Numbered from the stretch's first letter, positions 1-11,225 are shown. The stretch is DNA of 64,000 nucleotides from Selaginella moellendorffii (GCF_000143415.4 NW_003314263.1:622165-686164), one strand, 5' to 3'. A program made the numbers and translations. The notes: generated by a model from the sequence alone, not told the origin.

Positions 1-410
1 GCTGGGAGATGGTAAAGGCAGGGCGGAAGCGAACCAAGGCGGAGACGGAACCTCCTCCAGAGCTGGAGCCTTTGGTCGAACGAGAGGCTATGGATGAAGA
101 ATCCTTGCATGAGGAGGACTCTAGTGAAGGCTTGGTGTGCTTGGCTGCTTGTGCATGCGGGGAGTGTAGCCGAACCTTAAGTCCAATCTAACCTGGGAAG
201 GGGGATTGGGAGAGATTTGGGAATCCGTGGATGGATGGCTAACGCTCCATTACTCATGTAGTGAGTAGCTGAAACCAAGTAGGCCCAAGTAGGAGTTGGT
301 ACTATAGGCGGGAACCTTGGCAAGGGAACTTAGCAAAAGCCAAGGCAGTGTTGGACGGGTAGACAATGTAAACTGGCAAATTGGAAAGGAAAAATTTGTG
401 GCTTACAATT

Positions 411-422
411 TGGTATCGGAGC
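411..422 (+). other. Primer-binding site copy (tRNA-Met type) in the array
   Basis: TGGTATCGGAGC lies 3 bp after an LTR end (...GGCTTACA, 407). It differs by one base from the complement of the plant initiator tRNA-Met 3' end (TGGTATCAGAGC). The copy belongs to the tandem array. Confidence 0.85.
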
Positions 423-868
423 CTTTTCCTCAGTTCTAGTGAAGGATGGAGGCAGATTGCTGGGAGATGGTAAAGGCAGGGCGGAAGCGAACCAAGGCGG
501 AGACGGAACCTCCTCCAGAGCTGGAGCCTTTGGTCGAACGAGAGGCTATGGATGAAGAATCCTTGCATGAGGAGGACTCTAGTGAAGGCTTGGTGTGCTT
601 GGCTGCTTGTGCATGCGGGGAGTGTAGCCGAACCTTAAGTCCAATCTAACCTGGGAAGGGGGATTGGGAGAGATTTGGGAATCCGTGGATGGATGGCTAA
701 CGCTCCATTACTCATGTAGTGAGTAGCTGAAACCAAGTAGGCCCAAGTAGGAGTTGGTACTATAGGCGGGAACCTTGGCAAGGGAACTTAGCAAAAGCCA
801 AGGCAGTGTTGGACGGGTAGACAATGTAAACTGGCAAATTGGAAAGGAAAAATTTGTGGCTTACAATT

Positions 869-880
869 TGGTATCGGAGC
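869..880 (+). other. Primer-binding site of element D
   Basis: TGGTATCGGAGC follows the LTR end at 865 by 3 bp and lies 24 bp before the gag ATG at 904. The same variant PBS is used by the non-coding LARD copies A and C. Confidence 0.9.
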
Positions 881-903
881 CTTTTCCTCAGTTCTAGTGA
901 AGG

Positions 904-2115
904 ATGGAGGCAGATTGCTGGGAGATGGTAAAGGCAGGGCGGAAGCGAACCAAGGCGGAGACGGAACCTCCTCCAGAGCTGGAGCCTTTGGTCGAACGAG
1001 AGGCTATGGATGAAGAATCCTTGCATGAGGAGGACTCTAGTGAGGAAACTTCCAAACAGGAGTCCGGTGGCGAGGTTCGGTCGTCCAAGGCTCGATTGGA
1101 CGTTCTAGAAAGACAGTTGGCACAGACCAATGCCCTGCTGGAGACTCTCATACGCAAGCTAAAGCGTGCCGAGAAGCGGAAGAAAAAGCGAAAGACTGCG
1201 AATGCTGGTAGCGCAGAAGGTGCAGACCCTTCGGTAGGGACTAAGGTAGAACCAAACAAGGTCGAACAGACCGAAGTGGAATTAGTCCCTCAAGCAGTTC
1301 CCAAGTACAAACCAAAGCCCTCACCGGTCTTCAAGGGAGTGAATGACTATAAGGTGGTGGAGGATTGGTTTTACGATATGGAGGACTATTTTTGAGCATT
1401 GCGATTACCGAGCTCGGAGAAGGTCCCATGTGCAAAACCATACTTGGCAGATAATGCCAAGTCTTGGTGGAGAACGACAGAGGCCAACGAAGGACCGGTG
1501 GCCACTTGGGACATAATGAAGGCAAGGATCCGCGCAACTTACGTTCCTCCGAATGCTACTCTGCATCTAAGAGACAAGCTAAGTAGGCTGAAGCAGACCG
1601 GAACCATTCATGAGTATGTGAATGGGTTTATGGCAAAGAGGATACTTGTCATGGACATGGAGGATATAGGTGCGTTCCATGCCTTCATATCAGGTTTGCA
1701 AACCTGGGCTCGCGGTGAGGTGATGCGTTGGAACCCGACCAACTACAAGGAAGCGTTGGATGCGGCCATCAAGGTGCATTTCAACGATAACTTGCAAAAG
1801 GGGAACGCGATGGGGTCGGGGTCCACATTTAGCAAAGGGGCCAAACCAAGGGGAACGTATAGCAAAGGGAAATTCAAGAAGAGTTTCTCTAAGAATGAGT
1901 CCTCGGGGTTCCGAAAAGGCAAATCCGGTGGCCAGCGAGCGAGTACATGGGGGAGTCAAGCAAAAAGAGACAAACCCACGGATAATAAGGTCAAGTCGTT
2001 TAGCAGGATGGGAAACAACGTATGCTACAACTGCGGTGAAGCGGGACACTTTTTGAGGGAATGTCCCTACCCAAAGAAGACCAGAGCCAATATGGCTATT
2101 AAGTCAGGTGAAGTC
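904..2115 (+). pseudogene. gag: gag of element D with CCHC zinc knuckle
   Basis: The frame opens at ATG 904, directly after the leader. It starts with an acidic, Glu-rich segment, then a Lys-rich coiled-coil-like stretch (about residues 55-100). A gag core follows ([10 protein letters not shown] near 1441-1470, typical of plant gypsy gag). A CCHC zinc knuckle ([14 protein letters not shown], 2023-2064) ends the region. One in-frame TGA at 1393-1395 interrupts it, and the same frame continues at 1399. Gag would form the virus-like particle and package element RNA. I place its end before the protease by family order. No cleavage site can be read. Confidence 0.85.
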
Positions 2116-4188
2116 CAAACTGAGGTATGTGATCCAGTCCCTAGCTCAAAGTTACTCATTACACGAGCAACTTTGGTAGAGAGTCATTTGCGACATTTAC
2201 TAGCCCTCCGAGGGAAGCTCGGGGGTAGCTTTGTTAAGATCCTTATTGACACGGGTGCTTCAGATAATTTTGTGGCTGCAAACATAGTCCGGCAAGCCGG
2301 ACTAACGGTGCAGCAGCTGGGCGAACCAAGGACTATAGAGTTTGTTCAAGGTAGCCAAAGCACCGATGAGGTACTTCGACAAGCGAGAGTCGAAGTAGGG
2401 ACTTGGAAAGTAGACATGGATTTCACCATGTTGGACATGGCGGGATTTGACGTGATCTTCGGGATGGATTGGTTCAATCGGTTCGTGGTAGCTCTGCATG
2501 GACAAGGTAGGAACCTTGTGGTACTAGCGAATGCCCAAGGAAGAAGATCTAGGGTGGAAGCTCAGGATCTAAATGTAGGGCAACGCAAGGCCAAAGATTC
2601 GTGCCTAAACCTGGTGTCCACGAGGGGACAACTCACTAAAGGGACCAAGGCTGCATTTTTGTGCTTACTCTCAGTGAGGAGTGACAAAAAGACAGGAACG
2701 GAAGAAGTACCTTTAGTGATTCAGCGGGTGTTGGACCAATTCCAGGATACCATGCCAGAGGAGCTACCGGCGGGGTTTCCCCCCACACGACTGATAGAAC
2801 ATAAGATTGAGCTAGTCGAGGGTGTTGAGGTAGTGGTTCGTCCCCCCTATCATTTGAACAAAAAAGAACTCGTAGAGCTCAAGCGCCAACTAGAGGAGTT
2901 GGTGGACAAAAGGTATGTTAGGTTGAGCAAGTCGCCGTATGGGGCACCGGTGTTATTTGTGAAAAAGAAAGATGGATCTATGCACATATGCATAGATTAC
3001 CGGTTGCTCAACAAATATACAAAGAAGAACAAGTACCCTTTGCCAAGGATTGAGGACCTGTTCGATAGGTTGGGAAAGGCAAAATACTTCTCGAGGATTG
3101 ACTTAAGGTTAGGATACTACCAGATTAGGGTAGCAGAGGAAGATGTCGAGAAGACAACCTGTCGAACGAGGTATGGGAGCTTCGAGTTTCTGGTGATGCC
3201 CTTCGGGCTATGCAATGCGCCAGCAATGTTTTCGGCGATGATGAACCATATCTTTGTACCCTATCTAGATCACTTTGTGGTCGTCTATATTGACGACATC
3301 CTGATCTATAGCGAAACGCTAGAGGAGCATGCCAAACACTTGACGAAGATGTTTGAGAAACTAAGGGAACACCAACTGTATGCTAAAGAGAGCAAATGTG
3401 ACTTTGCTCAGCAAAAAGTAAAGTTTCTCGGGCATGTGGTGGGCAAAGACGGGCTCAAGGTGGACTCTGAGAAGGTTCAAGCGATCCAGGATTGGGAGCA
3501 ACCATCAAATGTACACAAGTTAAGGGCATTCTTGGGGCTATGCAACTATTATCGAAAGTTTATCAGACACTATTCGAGAGTAGCCCTGCCCTTAACAGAC
3601 CAAACGGGAAAAGGGAAGATGGTATGGACAGCGGAATGCGAGGTGGCATTCGTCCACCTCAAGGGGAAGTTGAGGAAGGCTCTCGTGTTGACGTTACCAG
3701 ACTTTGGTAAGGACTTTGAGGTAGAAACGGATGTTTCAGACTTTGCGTTGAGCGCAGTTTTGAAGCAAAACAATCATCCAGTAGCGTTCTTCTCGAAGAA
3801 GTTGGACAAGGCTCAACGGAAGTGGCCTGCCCATGAGAAGGAATTGTTTGTGATGGTCAAGGCACTCAAGGAGTGGCAACACTACCTTGGGAGACACTTC
3901 AAAGTTTACACGGACAATGTGGCAATGAAACACTTCTTGTCATAGCCCGACCTGAGGGGAAAACAAGGTCGGTGGGCCAATGCTTTGGCCGAGTTTGATT
4001 GCGAGATTCTATACAAGCCTGGGAAGAGCAACATCGTGGCAGATGTGCTAAGTCAAAAAGCAAGCTTGAAGTTGGCGATATCTAGCGCGACAACAACCTT
4101 TTGGGATGATGTGCGGACTGTATATGAGAACGATGGTCTAGCACAAGAAGTGTTGCTGAGGAATCTAGAGGCACGGGAAGCTCACTAG
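2116..4188 (+). pseudogene. pol: protease, reverse transcriptase and RNase H of element D
   Basis: This continues the gag frame. The aspartic protease motif ILIDTGAS lies at about 2239-2262. Reverse transcriptase spans about 2820-3480, with the LPRIEDLFD region near 3041 and the catalytic YIDDIL at 3286-3303. RNase H follows, with a [12 protein letters not shown] block near 3730 and YTDN near 3907. In-frame TAG codons occur at 3943-3945 (SxPDLRG context, where plant gypsy elements usually carry Gln) and 4186-4188. These proteins copy the element RNA to cDNA in virus-like particles. Gag and pol share one frame, as in many plant chromoviruses. Confidence 0.9.
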
Positions 4189-4798
4189 AGAGGTGAGCTG
4201 CCAAAGGAAGAGAAAACGGGCTATGCGGAACGCAACAGACTCATATATTATAAGCAAACAAGGGTGTATGTTCCAGAAGGGGAACTAAGGAAGGTAGCCT
4301 TAGAAGAGTGTTATGACGGACCTCTTGCGGGACACGGTGGAGTGCCCAAGACAATGGGCTTACTCAAGAGGAAGTACCACTGGCAAGATATGGCTAAGAA
4401 TGTCCAAGACTATGTAAAGACATGTCCAACATGTCAGCAGGTCAAAGCTGTGACTAAAGCTAGTGGGGGCTTGTTACAAAGCATCCCAATTCCAGATCAT
4501 CCGTGGAAATGTTTTACGATGGATTTCATCACGGGACTCCTTCTAAGCGAGGGGTTCGATGCGATATTCGTGGTGGTGGATCGATTTTCGAAGATGGCAC
4601 ATTTCATACCCACCACAACGGAAGTGGATGCAGAAGGTGTGGCGAAGCTATTCTTCGAACAAGTGGTTCGAGTGCGGGGAAGGCTAGAAGAGATTATCTC
4701 AGATCGAGATAAGATCTTCACCAGTAGGTTCTGGAGAACACTCCAGAAACAGTATCGCACCAAGTTGAAATTCAGCACAACCTATCACTCATAGACAG

Positions 4799-4845
4799 GT
4801 AATGGGTATTAAGTCAAGTTTGATGGCACTAACACTTCTTGACAG
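4799..4845 (+). other. 47-bp GT-AG mini-intron inside integrase
   Basis: The invariant YH..TDGQTE stretch of gypsy integrase is split here. The exon side ends ..ACAG, the insert starts GTAATG and ends CTTGACAG, and translation resumes GACGGACAAACGGAA. A CTAAC branch-point-like motif lies about 12 nt before the AG. Removing 47 bp restores the family spacing (phase 1). Confidence 0.75.
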
Positions 4846-5263
4846 ACGGACAAACGGAAAGGGTGAATAAGCAGCTGGAGGATTATTTGCGATGCTATGT
4901 CTCGGGAGACTAGACCGATTGGGCAAGTCATTTGGGACTTGCGGAAATGTGTTATAACAACTCACCACATTCGAGCATTGGGGTGAGTCCATGGGAAGTC
5001 ATCAATGGGCGAGCTATTGAAGGTCCAGTGAAACTCGGCGTGGCCGAGTATCATGGAGAGTTACCCGCAGTGGAGGCATTCACGGCGGAAAGACTCAACA
5101 TTTGGAATCTAGTGAGGGATTCCTTGGAACGGGCTCAACAAAGGCAAACCAAGTACGCGAACTAGAAGTGCCGGGATGTAGAGTTCCAAGCTGGGAAGAA
5201 GGTGTGGCTGAACACCAAGAACCTCAGGCTACCAAGTGGGATCAGCCGAAAGTTGACCCAAAG

Positions 5264-5315
5264 GTAAAAATGCATGTATGCCTATAAATGAATTGATCTT
5301 GAGTTCCTTAAGCAG
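5264..5315 (+). other. 52-bp GT-AG mini-intron inside integrase C-terminal region
   Basis: The insert starts GTAAAAATGC and ends CTTAAGCAG, splitting an Arg codon (AG/G, phase 2) between SRKLTQ and FAGPYEI, which are adjacent in related elements. It contains stops in the element frame (TGCCTATAA...), so it cannot be coding in that frame. Confidence 0.7.
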
Positions 5316-5640
5316 GTTTGCGGGGCCTTATGAGATTGAGGCTCGAATCGGTAAAGTGGCTTACTGTCTCCGACTTCCTCGAGAGATGGGGAAGATGCAC
5401 CCCATGTTCCACGTGAACTTACTCAAGCCGTATTTTGAGGATCTGCTTCGCAAGGACCAAGTAAGACCTTTACCTGAGGTTATCCAAGGGGAAGAGGAAT
5501 ACGAAGTTGAGGCCATCCTCAATGCGTGCAAGAGCAAGCGACAAAAACGCGAGGTGAGAGAGTTCCATGTGAAGTGGAAAGGATTTCCACACTACGAAGC
5601 AACATGAGAACCAGAGGAGAACCTAGCGAATGCGAGGTCT

Positions 5641-6097
5641 AGTGGAGGAATTTCTGCAAAGCAGAACTCTATGTACTTATGCAAAGTTCAATTAAAGTAT
5701 CAATCTGTGAAGTTGAGCAATGGCATATGTTGGGACCCAAAGGCGCACCGAAGGTAAGCTAATTAACATGGGTTAGCTAGGTCGACCAGGCGTAGGGAAC
5801 TATGCCCAACTCCCTATGGGGATGTTGAATCCGTAGATGTATTTTATAGAGGTTGGGTTCGAGTCCCAACCCCCTAGTAAAGCAAGGCTGGGTTCAAGTC
5901 CTAACCCCATGCTAGGGCATGGTGAGATGAGGAGTATAGGGACACCTATATTCCGTTGTCATAGGCTCTTGGCCGGAGAGGCTAACTTAGGCACACCGCT
6001 AAGTGGGGGGATGCCCCCGGAGACATGGTCAACAAGTTGTAGGATAAAAAAGAAACGTTCGATGTGGGCATTGAACTTCTTTTATAGGTGGTGGAGT
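5641..6097 (+). other. 3' untranslated block of element D, shared with LARD family
   Basis: No gene is visible. The segment from about 5830 to 6040 is alignable by eye to LARD internal sequence at 43800-44170. Shared blocks include the repeated GGGTTCGAGTCC, CTTGGCCGG..GGCT and GGGGGATGCCCCC. This links the coding element to the non-coding family. Confidence 0.75.
6083..6097 (+). other. Polypurine tract of element D
   Basis: ATAGGTGGTGGAGT immediately precedes the 3' LTR. The same GGTGGTGGAGT tract precedes the 3' LTR of the LARD copies (45321-45333; complement at 32783 and 47435). Confidence 0.75.
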
Positions 6098-7255
6098 TGT
6101 AAGGAACCAACTCACCAAAGTGTCGTAGGCTAAAGGATCCTCGAAAGCATGACCAAAATGACAAAGAGTTCATCGGATGGGACCGAGTCGAAGATCGAGT
6201 CCAAGACCGACTCTGAGACCGAGTTCAAGATAGAGTCTGGGATTGAGTTCGAGGTTGAATCGGAGACCGAGTTCGAGACCGAGTTCGAGACAGAGTCCGA
6301 GATCCAAATCAGGTCCAAGACCGAGTCCGAGGTCGAGTCCGAAGTCGTGTCCGAGATCGGGTTTGAGATCGCGTCCAAGATCACATCCGAGATCGAGTCC
6401 GAGACCGAGTTCGAAGTCGGGTTCGAGATCGAGTCCAAGATCGAGTCCGAGACCGAGTCCGAGTACTAATACAGGTCAAGGGGTGAAAGCCCAAAGTGTG
6501 CGTCTCTCGGGGGGGGGGGGGGCTGCAGGGGCTTCCAAAAGTATGGTAGGGATAGTGAGGTCTAGGAACCAGTCTTGAAGGAACTCTCCAGTGGTGCTTC
6601 CAAACTGACTTGAGGTTGAGACTAGGGTCGAGGGGCCTTGGGTGGGAGTGAGCAGGGACTTGGGTGGTGTCGGAGGGGCCACCCCAAGAAGTGCTCAAGA
6701 GCAGATCCCACTCCCGAAAGGGAAACCGACTACGGTGCTCCCGGCTCATGTGGAGTGGTGTCCCACTTGAGTACCATGCGGCTCATTGGTCCTCGCCCTT
6801 CTTAGGGGCTTGGGCCTTCCTTCGAGATGGAAGTGGGGGGGTAGAGGTACCCATACCGGGCCTTAGGCCACGGTGTTTCACCCCGGCGTCCCGAAGCAAG
6901 TGTTGCACCTAAGACTTGGGATTTAGCGGGTCCCATGATCAGGTCTTGTGGTACCAAGGGGTGTTAGAAACCTGAAGGCTTGGTGTGTTTGGTTGCTTGT
7001 GCCTGCGGGGAGTGTAGCCGAACCATAAGTCCAGTCTAACCTGGGGAGGGGGATTGAGAGAGATTTGGGAATCCGTGGATGGATGGCTAACACTCCATTG
7101 CTCGTGCAATGAGTAGCTGAAACCAAGTAGGCCTAAGTAGGAGCTGGTACCATAGGCGGGAACCTTGGCGAAGGAACTTAGCAAAAGCCAAGGCAGTGTT
7201 GGACGGGTAGACGAGGTAAGCTGGCAAATTGGAAAGGAAAAATTTGTGGCTTACA
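6098..7255 (+). repeat. 3' LTR of element D (1,158 bp)
   Basis: It starts TGTAAGGAACC and ends TTGTGGCTTACA. The end matches the LTR ends before the PBS at 407 and 865. The LTR contains a GAGTCCGAGACC-type minisatellite (about 6176-6470), a 14-G run (6509-6522) and the block GGGTGAAAGCCCAAAGTG, all also present in the LARD LTRs. Confidence 0.85.
6176..6522 (+). repeat. GAGTCCGAG minisatellite and G14 run in LTR
   Basis: Degenerate 6/12-bp units (GAGTCCGAGATC, GAGTTCGAGACC) run to about 6470. The G homopolymer is at 6509-6522. The array is stop-poor in several frames, so its long ORFs are not evidence of genes. Confidence 0.9.
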
Positions 7256-8739
7256 CTATGAGGCTAGGACTTTACAAGTTGTCAAATTAACAAAGTCGAA
7301 AAGTTAAATGACTCATGTAAAGTCAAAGAATGGTCCTAAAGGATTGGTGGAAACATTTAGACTAAGGTGTGTTGTACTTTATAAAAGATAGGGAGGATTA
7401 TGAGATCCAAGTATAAGAATAGTGGGTATCTCATTGATGGCAAAATATGCTATACTAAAGTCATGGAAAAAGTGTTCTTGGAAGAAAGCAACTTTGACAT
7501 AGAATTATATATGAACACTATAGTGCAGTATGAGAAACGACTATTATGGTTTTAGCAAAACATAGACACAATTGAAAAGTGTCGTGAGAGTATGCTCGTG
7601 GAGCTAATAGGGTGAAGACTCTAAGTGTCTCAAGGGATGATGTCTTGAAGTCAAGTTTGTTAGTTTATAAAAAACCCTTGCCAAAGGAATCCTAATGGAA
7701 ATAAGATTGGCATAACCTAAGTTGGAAGATATGCAATTCGAATGTATTGACCCAAATAATGATGGAGGTGTGAAAGCATTAGCAATGAGTTGTAGAATAT
7801 GATAACTATGAAGTAATTAAGCAAAGGTTTGGAATAATTTGTTGGAGCTAACTTCCTGAGACTTCTTGGTTAGACAAGAAAGAGGTTAGGTATATATCTC
7901 TTGGGGGATAAATGGCTTATATTGTGATATAGTGAATCAATGTCGTAAAAAGAAATGCTCATTGTCAAAGAAGGCCATTATTAGGACAATTAAACACTTT
8001 AAAACACCCAAAAAGTGGTGTTTGGTATCATGAGGGCATTGGATAAAGCCCAAGGGATTAAGTCCTTAGTAAAAAATGGATAGAAGGTGCTATCTAATAT
8101 TCAAGGTTGCAGTCTATCTGAATTGGACAAAGCGAAAAAGATTTTGGCTTTGCTAGTGATAGGTATACAAAGGTCCATGAGTAGCAATATTAATTCCGGT
8201 GTGTGGAATTACAAGGTGAGCATATCTAGATTGAAGAACCACTCTTTAAGCTATCAAGTAGGTTTATCTCTAAGAATACTTACTAAGGCATGGGAGAAAG
8301 TGCAAAACTATCCTTCTAGCCTATAGAAGAATAATCGAAGGGAATATATAAAGCCAAAAAGTAAGTAGTAAAAGGATAGAATTGAAGTATAAGAGTCAAA
8401 AGGCATAGCAAATAATGGTTATGAAAGTGGGAGTGGAAAATCAAGTGGTGCTCAAATGTATTACTACTGGTAACTGTGGTCCCATGAAGAGTCTAAAATA
8501 TAGAATTACCCATACTAAACCATATGGCAATTAAGAAGCTTGCGAAAGAAGAAGTCTTAGCAAGCTAAGGGACAAAAGTCCCTTCAAGGTTTTTAAAGAC
8601 TATTTTAGGTAAGTTAGTACCTAGAAAGAAATAATTAAAGTGGCAAAGTATAAGCATAGTCTTGAAGTTTGCTATGAGGCGAGGTTATCAAGGTTGGGGA
8701 ATTAGCTCCTAAGTGTTCAAACAGATGGCTTTGAATGAC
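7256..8739 (+). mobile_element. Old LARD internal remnant (+)
   Basis: Non-coding. It is alignable by eye to the internal region of the LARD family in + orientation. For example, 7310-7440 matches 30990-31058 joined to 38384-38440, 8080-8330 matches 42790-43030, and 8490-8735 matches 43210-43490. It is heavily diverged, so old. Element D landed in it at 7255/7256. I see no gene in it. Confidence 0.8.
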
Positions 8740-9000
8740 TACCAATATGACAAGGGTGAATGAGTATGGCCTTAGCGTAATGGGCTAATATGTCAGTGGT
8801 ACCTTTGGGTTTAGGTCATGGGATTGGACATATGGAGCACTTGGACCAAATGCAAAGGCTAAGTGGCATGGATGCCATTCACGGGGTTAACATGTCCCAA
8901 GTCAGGAATAGAAGTTATGGAGGTTGTGAGAAAAACTCCTCTTAGTGGTCAAAGGCATAGTTAAATGACTAAACTAAAATGGAAAATTTAGTCGCTTACA
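8740..9000 (+). repeat. LTR 3' fragment (+), LARD family
   Basis: It matches the last ~270 bp of the LARD LTR (compare 20640-20901) and ends at GTCGCTTACA, the LTR terminus. It is joined on the left to mid-internal sequence instead of the polypurine tract. Confidence 0.8.
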
Positions 9001-9260
9001 CTACCCCTTTGACCATTTGGAGGAGTCTCACTCACGAACTCCATAAATCTTATTCCTGACTTGAGGACATACTAATGTCGTGAATGGCATCTATGCTAGT
9101 CAGCCTTTGCACTTGGTCCAAGTGCTCCACATGTTCGATCCTATGACTGACACCCAAAGGTACCATCGATATATCAGCCTATTATGCTAAGACTATACCC
9201 ATTCACCCTTGTCATATTAATAGTCCAAGACCATCTACATCATAGTCCCATCTTTTAAAG
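8740..9260. repeat. Large head-to-head inverted repeat of LTR ends
   Basis: The + LTR end at 8740-9000 is followed directly by a minus-orientation LTR from 9001. The arms are imperfect, about 250 bp each. The minus copy lacks the ~50 bp that should form its own terminus. Confidence 0.8.
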
Positions 9261-10544
9261 ATTGGGCCATCCATCCATGAGTGGTCATCCCTTGACCACA
9301 CCTTAGCACCCTTAAGATGCCTGGAGATATAGGGAACCCTTTCCTAATGTCCCTTCTTCAGCCCTACTAAGTCCCTCTTCATCAACTGTCATGCTGCCAA
9401 CACCACCACTGGGTCACCACTAAATCCCACAGTCCTTTAGAACTTCCTTACCATGTGACCGTATCCTTAATCACTATACCAAAGGATTATTCCTCTTCAT
9501 TTCCACAGTCTGGGACTTTGGGATGATATTTCAAAACACTGTGGCTCTACACAAATCTCGTGGGTACTCTCCCCACCTTCCACCCTTAGGTGCCCTAGCC
9601 ATGTGGCTAAAGTGAGGTTTCGATGAGCCATGCTAGGTAGTGCCACCTACACTTGAATTGGGAGCATCGACCATTTGATCTCCTAGGGGAGCTAGAGTTA
9701 GCTCTTGAACACTTCACCAAGTTACCCCACTTGTCTGTCCGTATTTACTTTAGCCTTGGACTCCTTAGTAGTTATATTATCACTCACTATATAGGTATAA
9801 CCTTCCTTGGTCACACTGGCCTTTCCTAGCCAAATTGGCTCTACTAGAGTCCTCCCCCCTACTATACTTTTGGGGCTCACCAAACCCCTTAGGGTTTGGG
9901 AGACAATCGCTTTAGGCTTTCACCCTTGGACTCGGACTCGGACTTGGACTCGGTCTCAGACTCGAACTTGGACTTGGTCTCAGTTTTGGTCTCGGCCTCG
10001 ACCTTAGACTCCATCTTAGGTCCATCTTAGACTCGGCCTCGGACTCTATCTTGGGTCCATCTCAAACTCCACCTCGGGCTCTATCTTGGGTCCATCTCAA
10101 ACTCCACCTCGAGCTCTATCTTGGGTCCATCTCAAACTCCATCTTGGGTCTATCTTGGACTTTATCTCGGGTCCATCTTAGACTCTATCTTGGGTCTATC
10201 TCGGACTCCATTTTGGACTCCATTTCGAGTCCATCTTGGACTCAATCTCAAGTCCATCTTGGACTCCATCTCGGTCTCCTTTTTAGACCTGTTCATGACA
10301 CTTCCATATATATCATGACATTTGCCATGTGTCAGTCCTTCTTGTGTCCCTTGTTAAAGACTCATTCACTGATTGTTTCATGCTCATTCCTTGAGCATTT
10401 TGTTTAGAGTTCCACTCCTGCTCTCGACTTTCTAAGTCAAAACTTTTGGTCCAAACATGTTATGCTTGTTAAACTTCCACTTTAACCATTACCATATGGC
10501 ACCTTTTTGGCTCCATTTTGGGACTTAGGGATTTATATTTCACA
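9001..10544 (-). repeat. Old LARD LTR (-), 5' end missing
   Basis: Reverse-complement LTR, ending ATTTCACA at 10544 (family end GTGTCTCACA). It holds a decayed CTCGGACTC-type minisatellite at about 9930-10290. Next to it begins the ACTCCACCACC block, which is the complement of the polypurine tract, so this is a 3' LTR of a minus-strand element. Confidence 0.8.
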
Positions 10545-11201
10545 ACTCCACCACCTATAGATAAAGTTCAATGTCCTTATTGAACATTATACCATTTTAT
10601 AAAGTAACCCCATCATGGATTACTATTTTCCTTAGGACTAAGCCAATATGTTCAACATTAAAGGCTCATCATGCTTTTCCCACCCTCTAAGGAGCATAGT
10701 CTTTTTAGCTTAGAGACTCATTTGATCACATGTAGTGGTTCTTCCCCTATATTTATTTAGTTCTCGAAAACTTGTTAGAAATACCTTCTTTATCTCAATC
10801 CTATTATTCATTCCTGAGTAATTTTAGCTTCTATCAACATAATCATCACACTTTGGAACTTTAATTTTAACTTCTCAAGTCAATTTCCTAGGTGTCTCTA
10901 ACACCTTGCATTGCACATATTATGCAAACTCCACTTCCCCATCTTAGGAAGTTATTTACTTGAAGGCACCATCATCTTTTCTTCTATTTTGTGCCACAAT
11001 TGGCACTAAGTTCCATTTATCCATAATTTATACTAAAGCTGTCCACAGCCTTATCATTTGGATACCTTGTCGCTCCCTCTCTTGGAGCTTTCACTTTCAC
11101 CAAATTGGAATATTTGGGAATCCATCTTTGGAAATATATTTTTTTTCTCACAATCCGTTAGCATTTAATACATGAGTGTTCATTACCTAACTTTGCCATT
11201 T
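10545..11201 (-). mobile_element. Old LARD internal remnant (-), left of the big transposon
   Basis: Non-coding. It matches 32783-33490 of LARD copy A in order. The match stops at CTTTGCC|ATTT (11201), exactly where the 14.4-kb transposon begins, and resumes at 25651. The last four bases, ATTT (11198-11201), are the target duplication. Confidence 0.85.
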
Positions 11202-11225
11202 AAGCTCTATTTCGTTAAAGTGGGA
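11202..11225 (+). repeat. Left terminal inverted repeat of the 14.4-kb transposon
   Basis: 24 bp, starts AAGCTCTATTTCG and ends AAAGTGGGA. It is identical to the complement of 25627-25650. The last eight bases, AAGTGGGA, are mirrored 10 bp further in as TCCCACTT (11236-11243), a small subterminal hairpin. Confidence 0.92.

Larger units (their letters stand above)
1..916 (+). repeat. 458-bp tandem array: LTR end + leader + gag start
   Basis: Positions 1-458 and 459-916 read as the same 458-bp unit, and the third start (917 onward) runs into the full gag. Each unit holds the start of gag, then the last ~275 bp of the element's LTR (compare 6975-7255), the primer-binding site, the leader and the gag ATG again. 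The gag-to-LTR junction lies near 129 and 587, where gag and LTR share TGA. The two copies look identical by eye, so the array is young. It may continue left of the window. Confidence 0.9.
4189..5700 (+). pseudogene. pol: integrase and chromodomain of element D, with two mini-introns
   Basis: The zinc-binding part of integrase lies near 4320-4440 (HGG... CPTCQQ). Core Asp residues sit in MDFITG (~4521) and SDRDKIF (~4702), and the Glu-containing helix is after the first intron (~4878). A DTKNLRL-type GPY/F region (about 5205-5340) and a chromodomain (about 5500-5640, ending in WKGFP...EPEENL) follow. The chromodomain would steer insertion to marked chromatin. In-frame stops: TAG 4792-4794, TAG 4911-4913, TAG 5163-5165 and TGA 5605-5607 (a conserved Trp position). 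GT-AG inserts at 4799-4845 and 5264-5315 must be removed to keep the family alignment. Confidence 0.88.
1..7255 (+). mobile_element. Ty3/gypsy chromovirus (element D), 5' LTR cut by window edge
   Basis: Order on the + strand is LTR end, primer-binding site, gag, protease, reverse transcriptase, RNase H, integrase, chromodomain, polypurine tract and a 3' LTR (6098-7255). This is the Ty3/gypsy gene order and the chromodomain makes it a chromovirus. The reading frame is broken by several in-frame stops, so the copy is dead as it stands. It sits inside an older LARD-family internal region, which resumes at 7256. The 5' target duplication lies outside the window. Confidence 0.92.
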
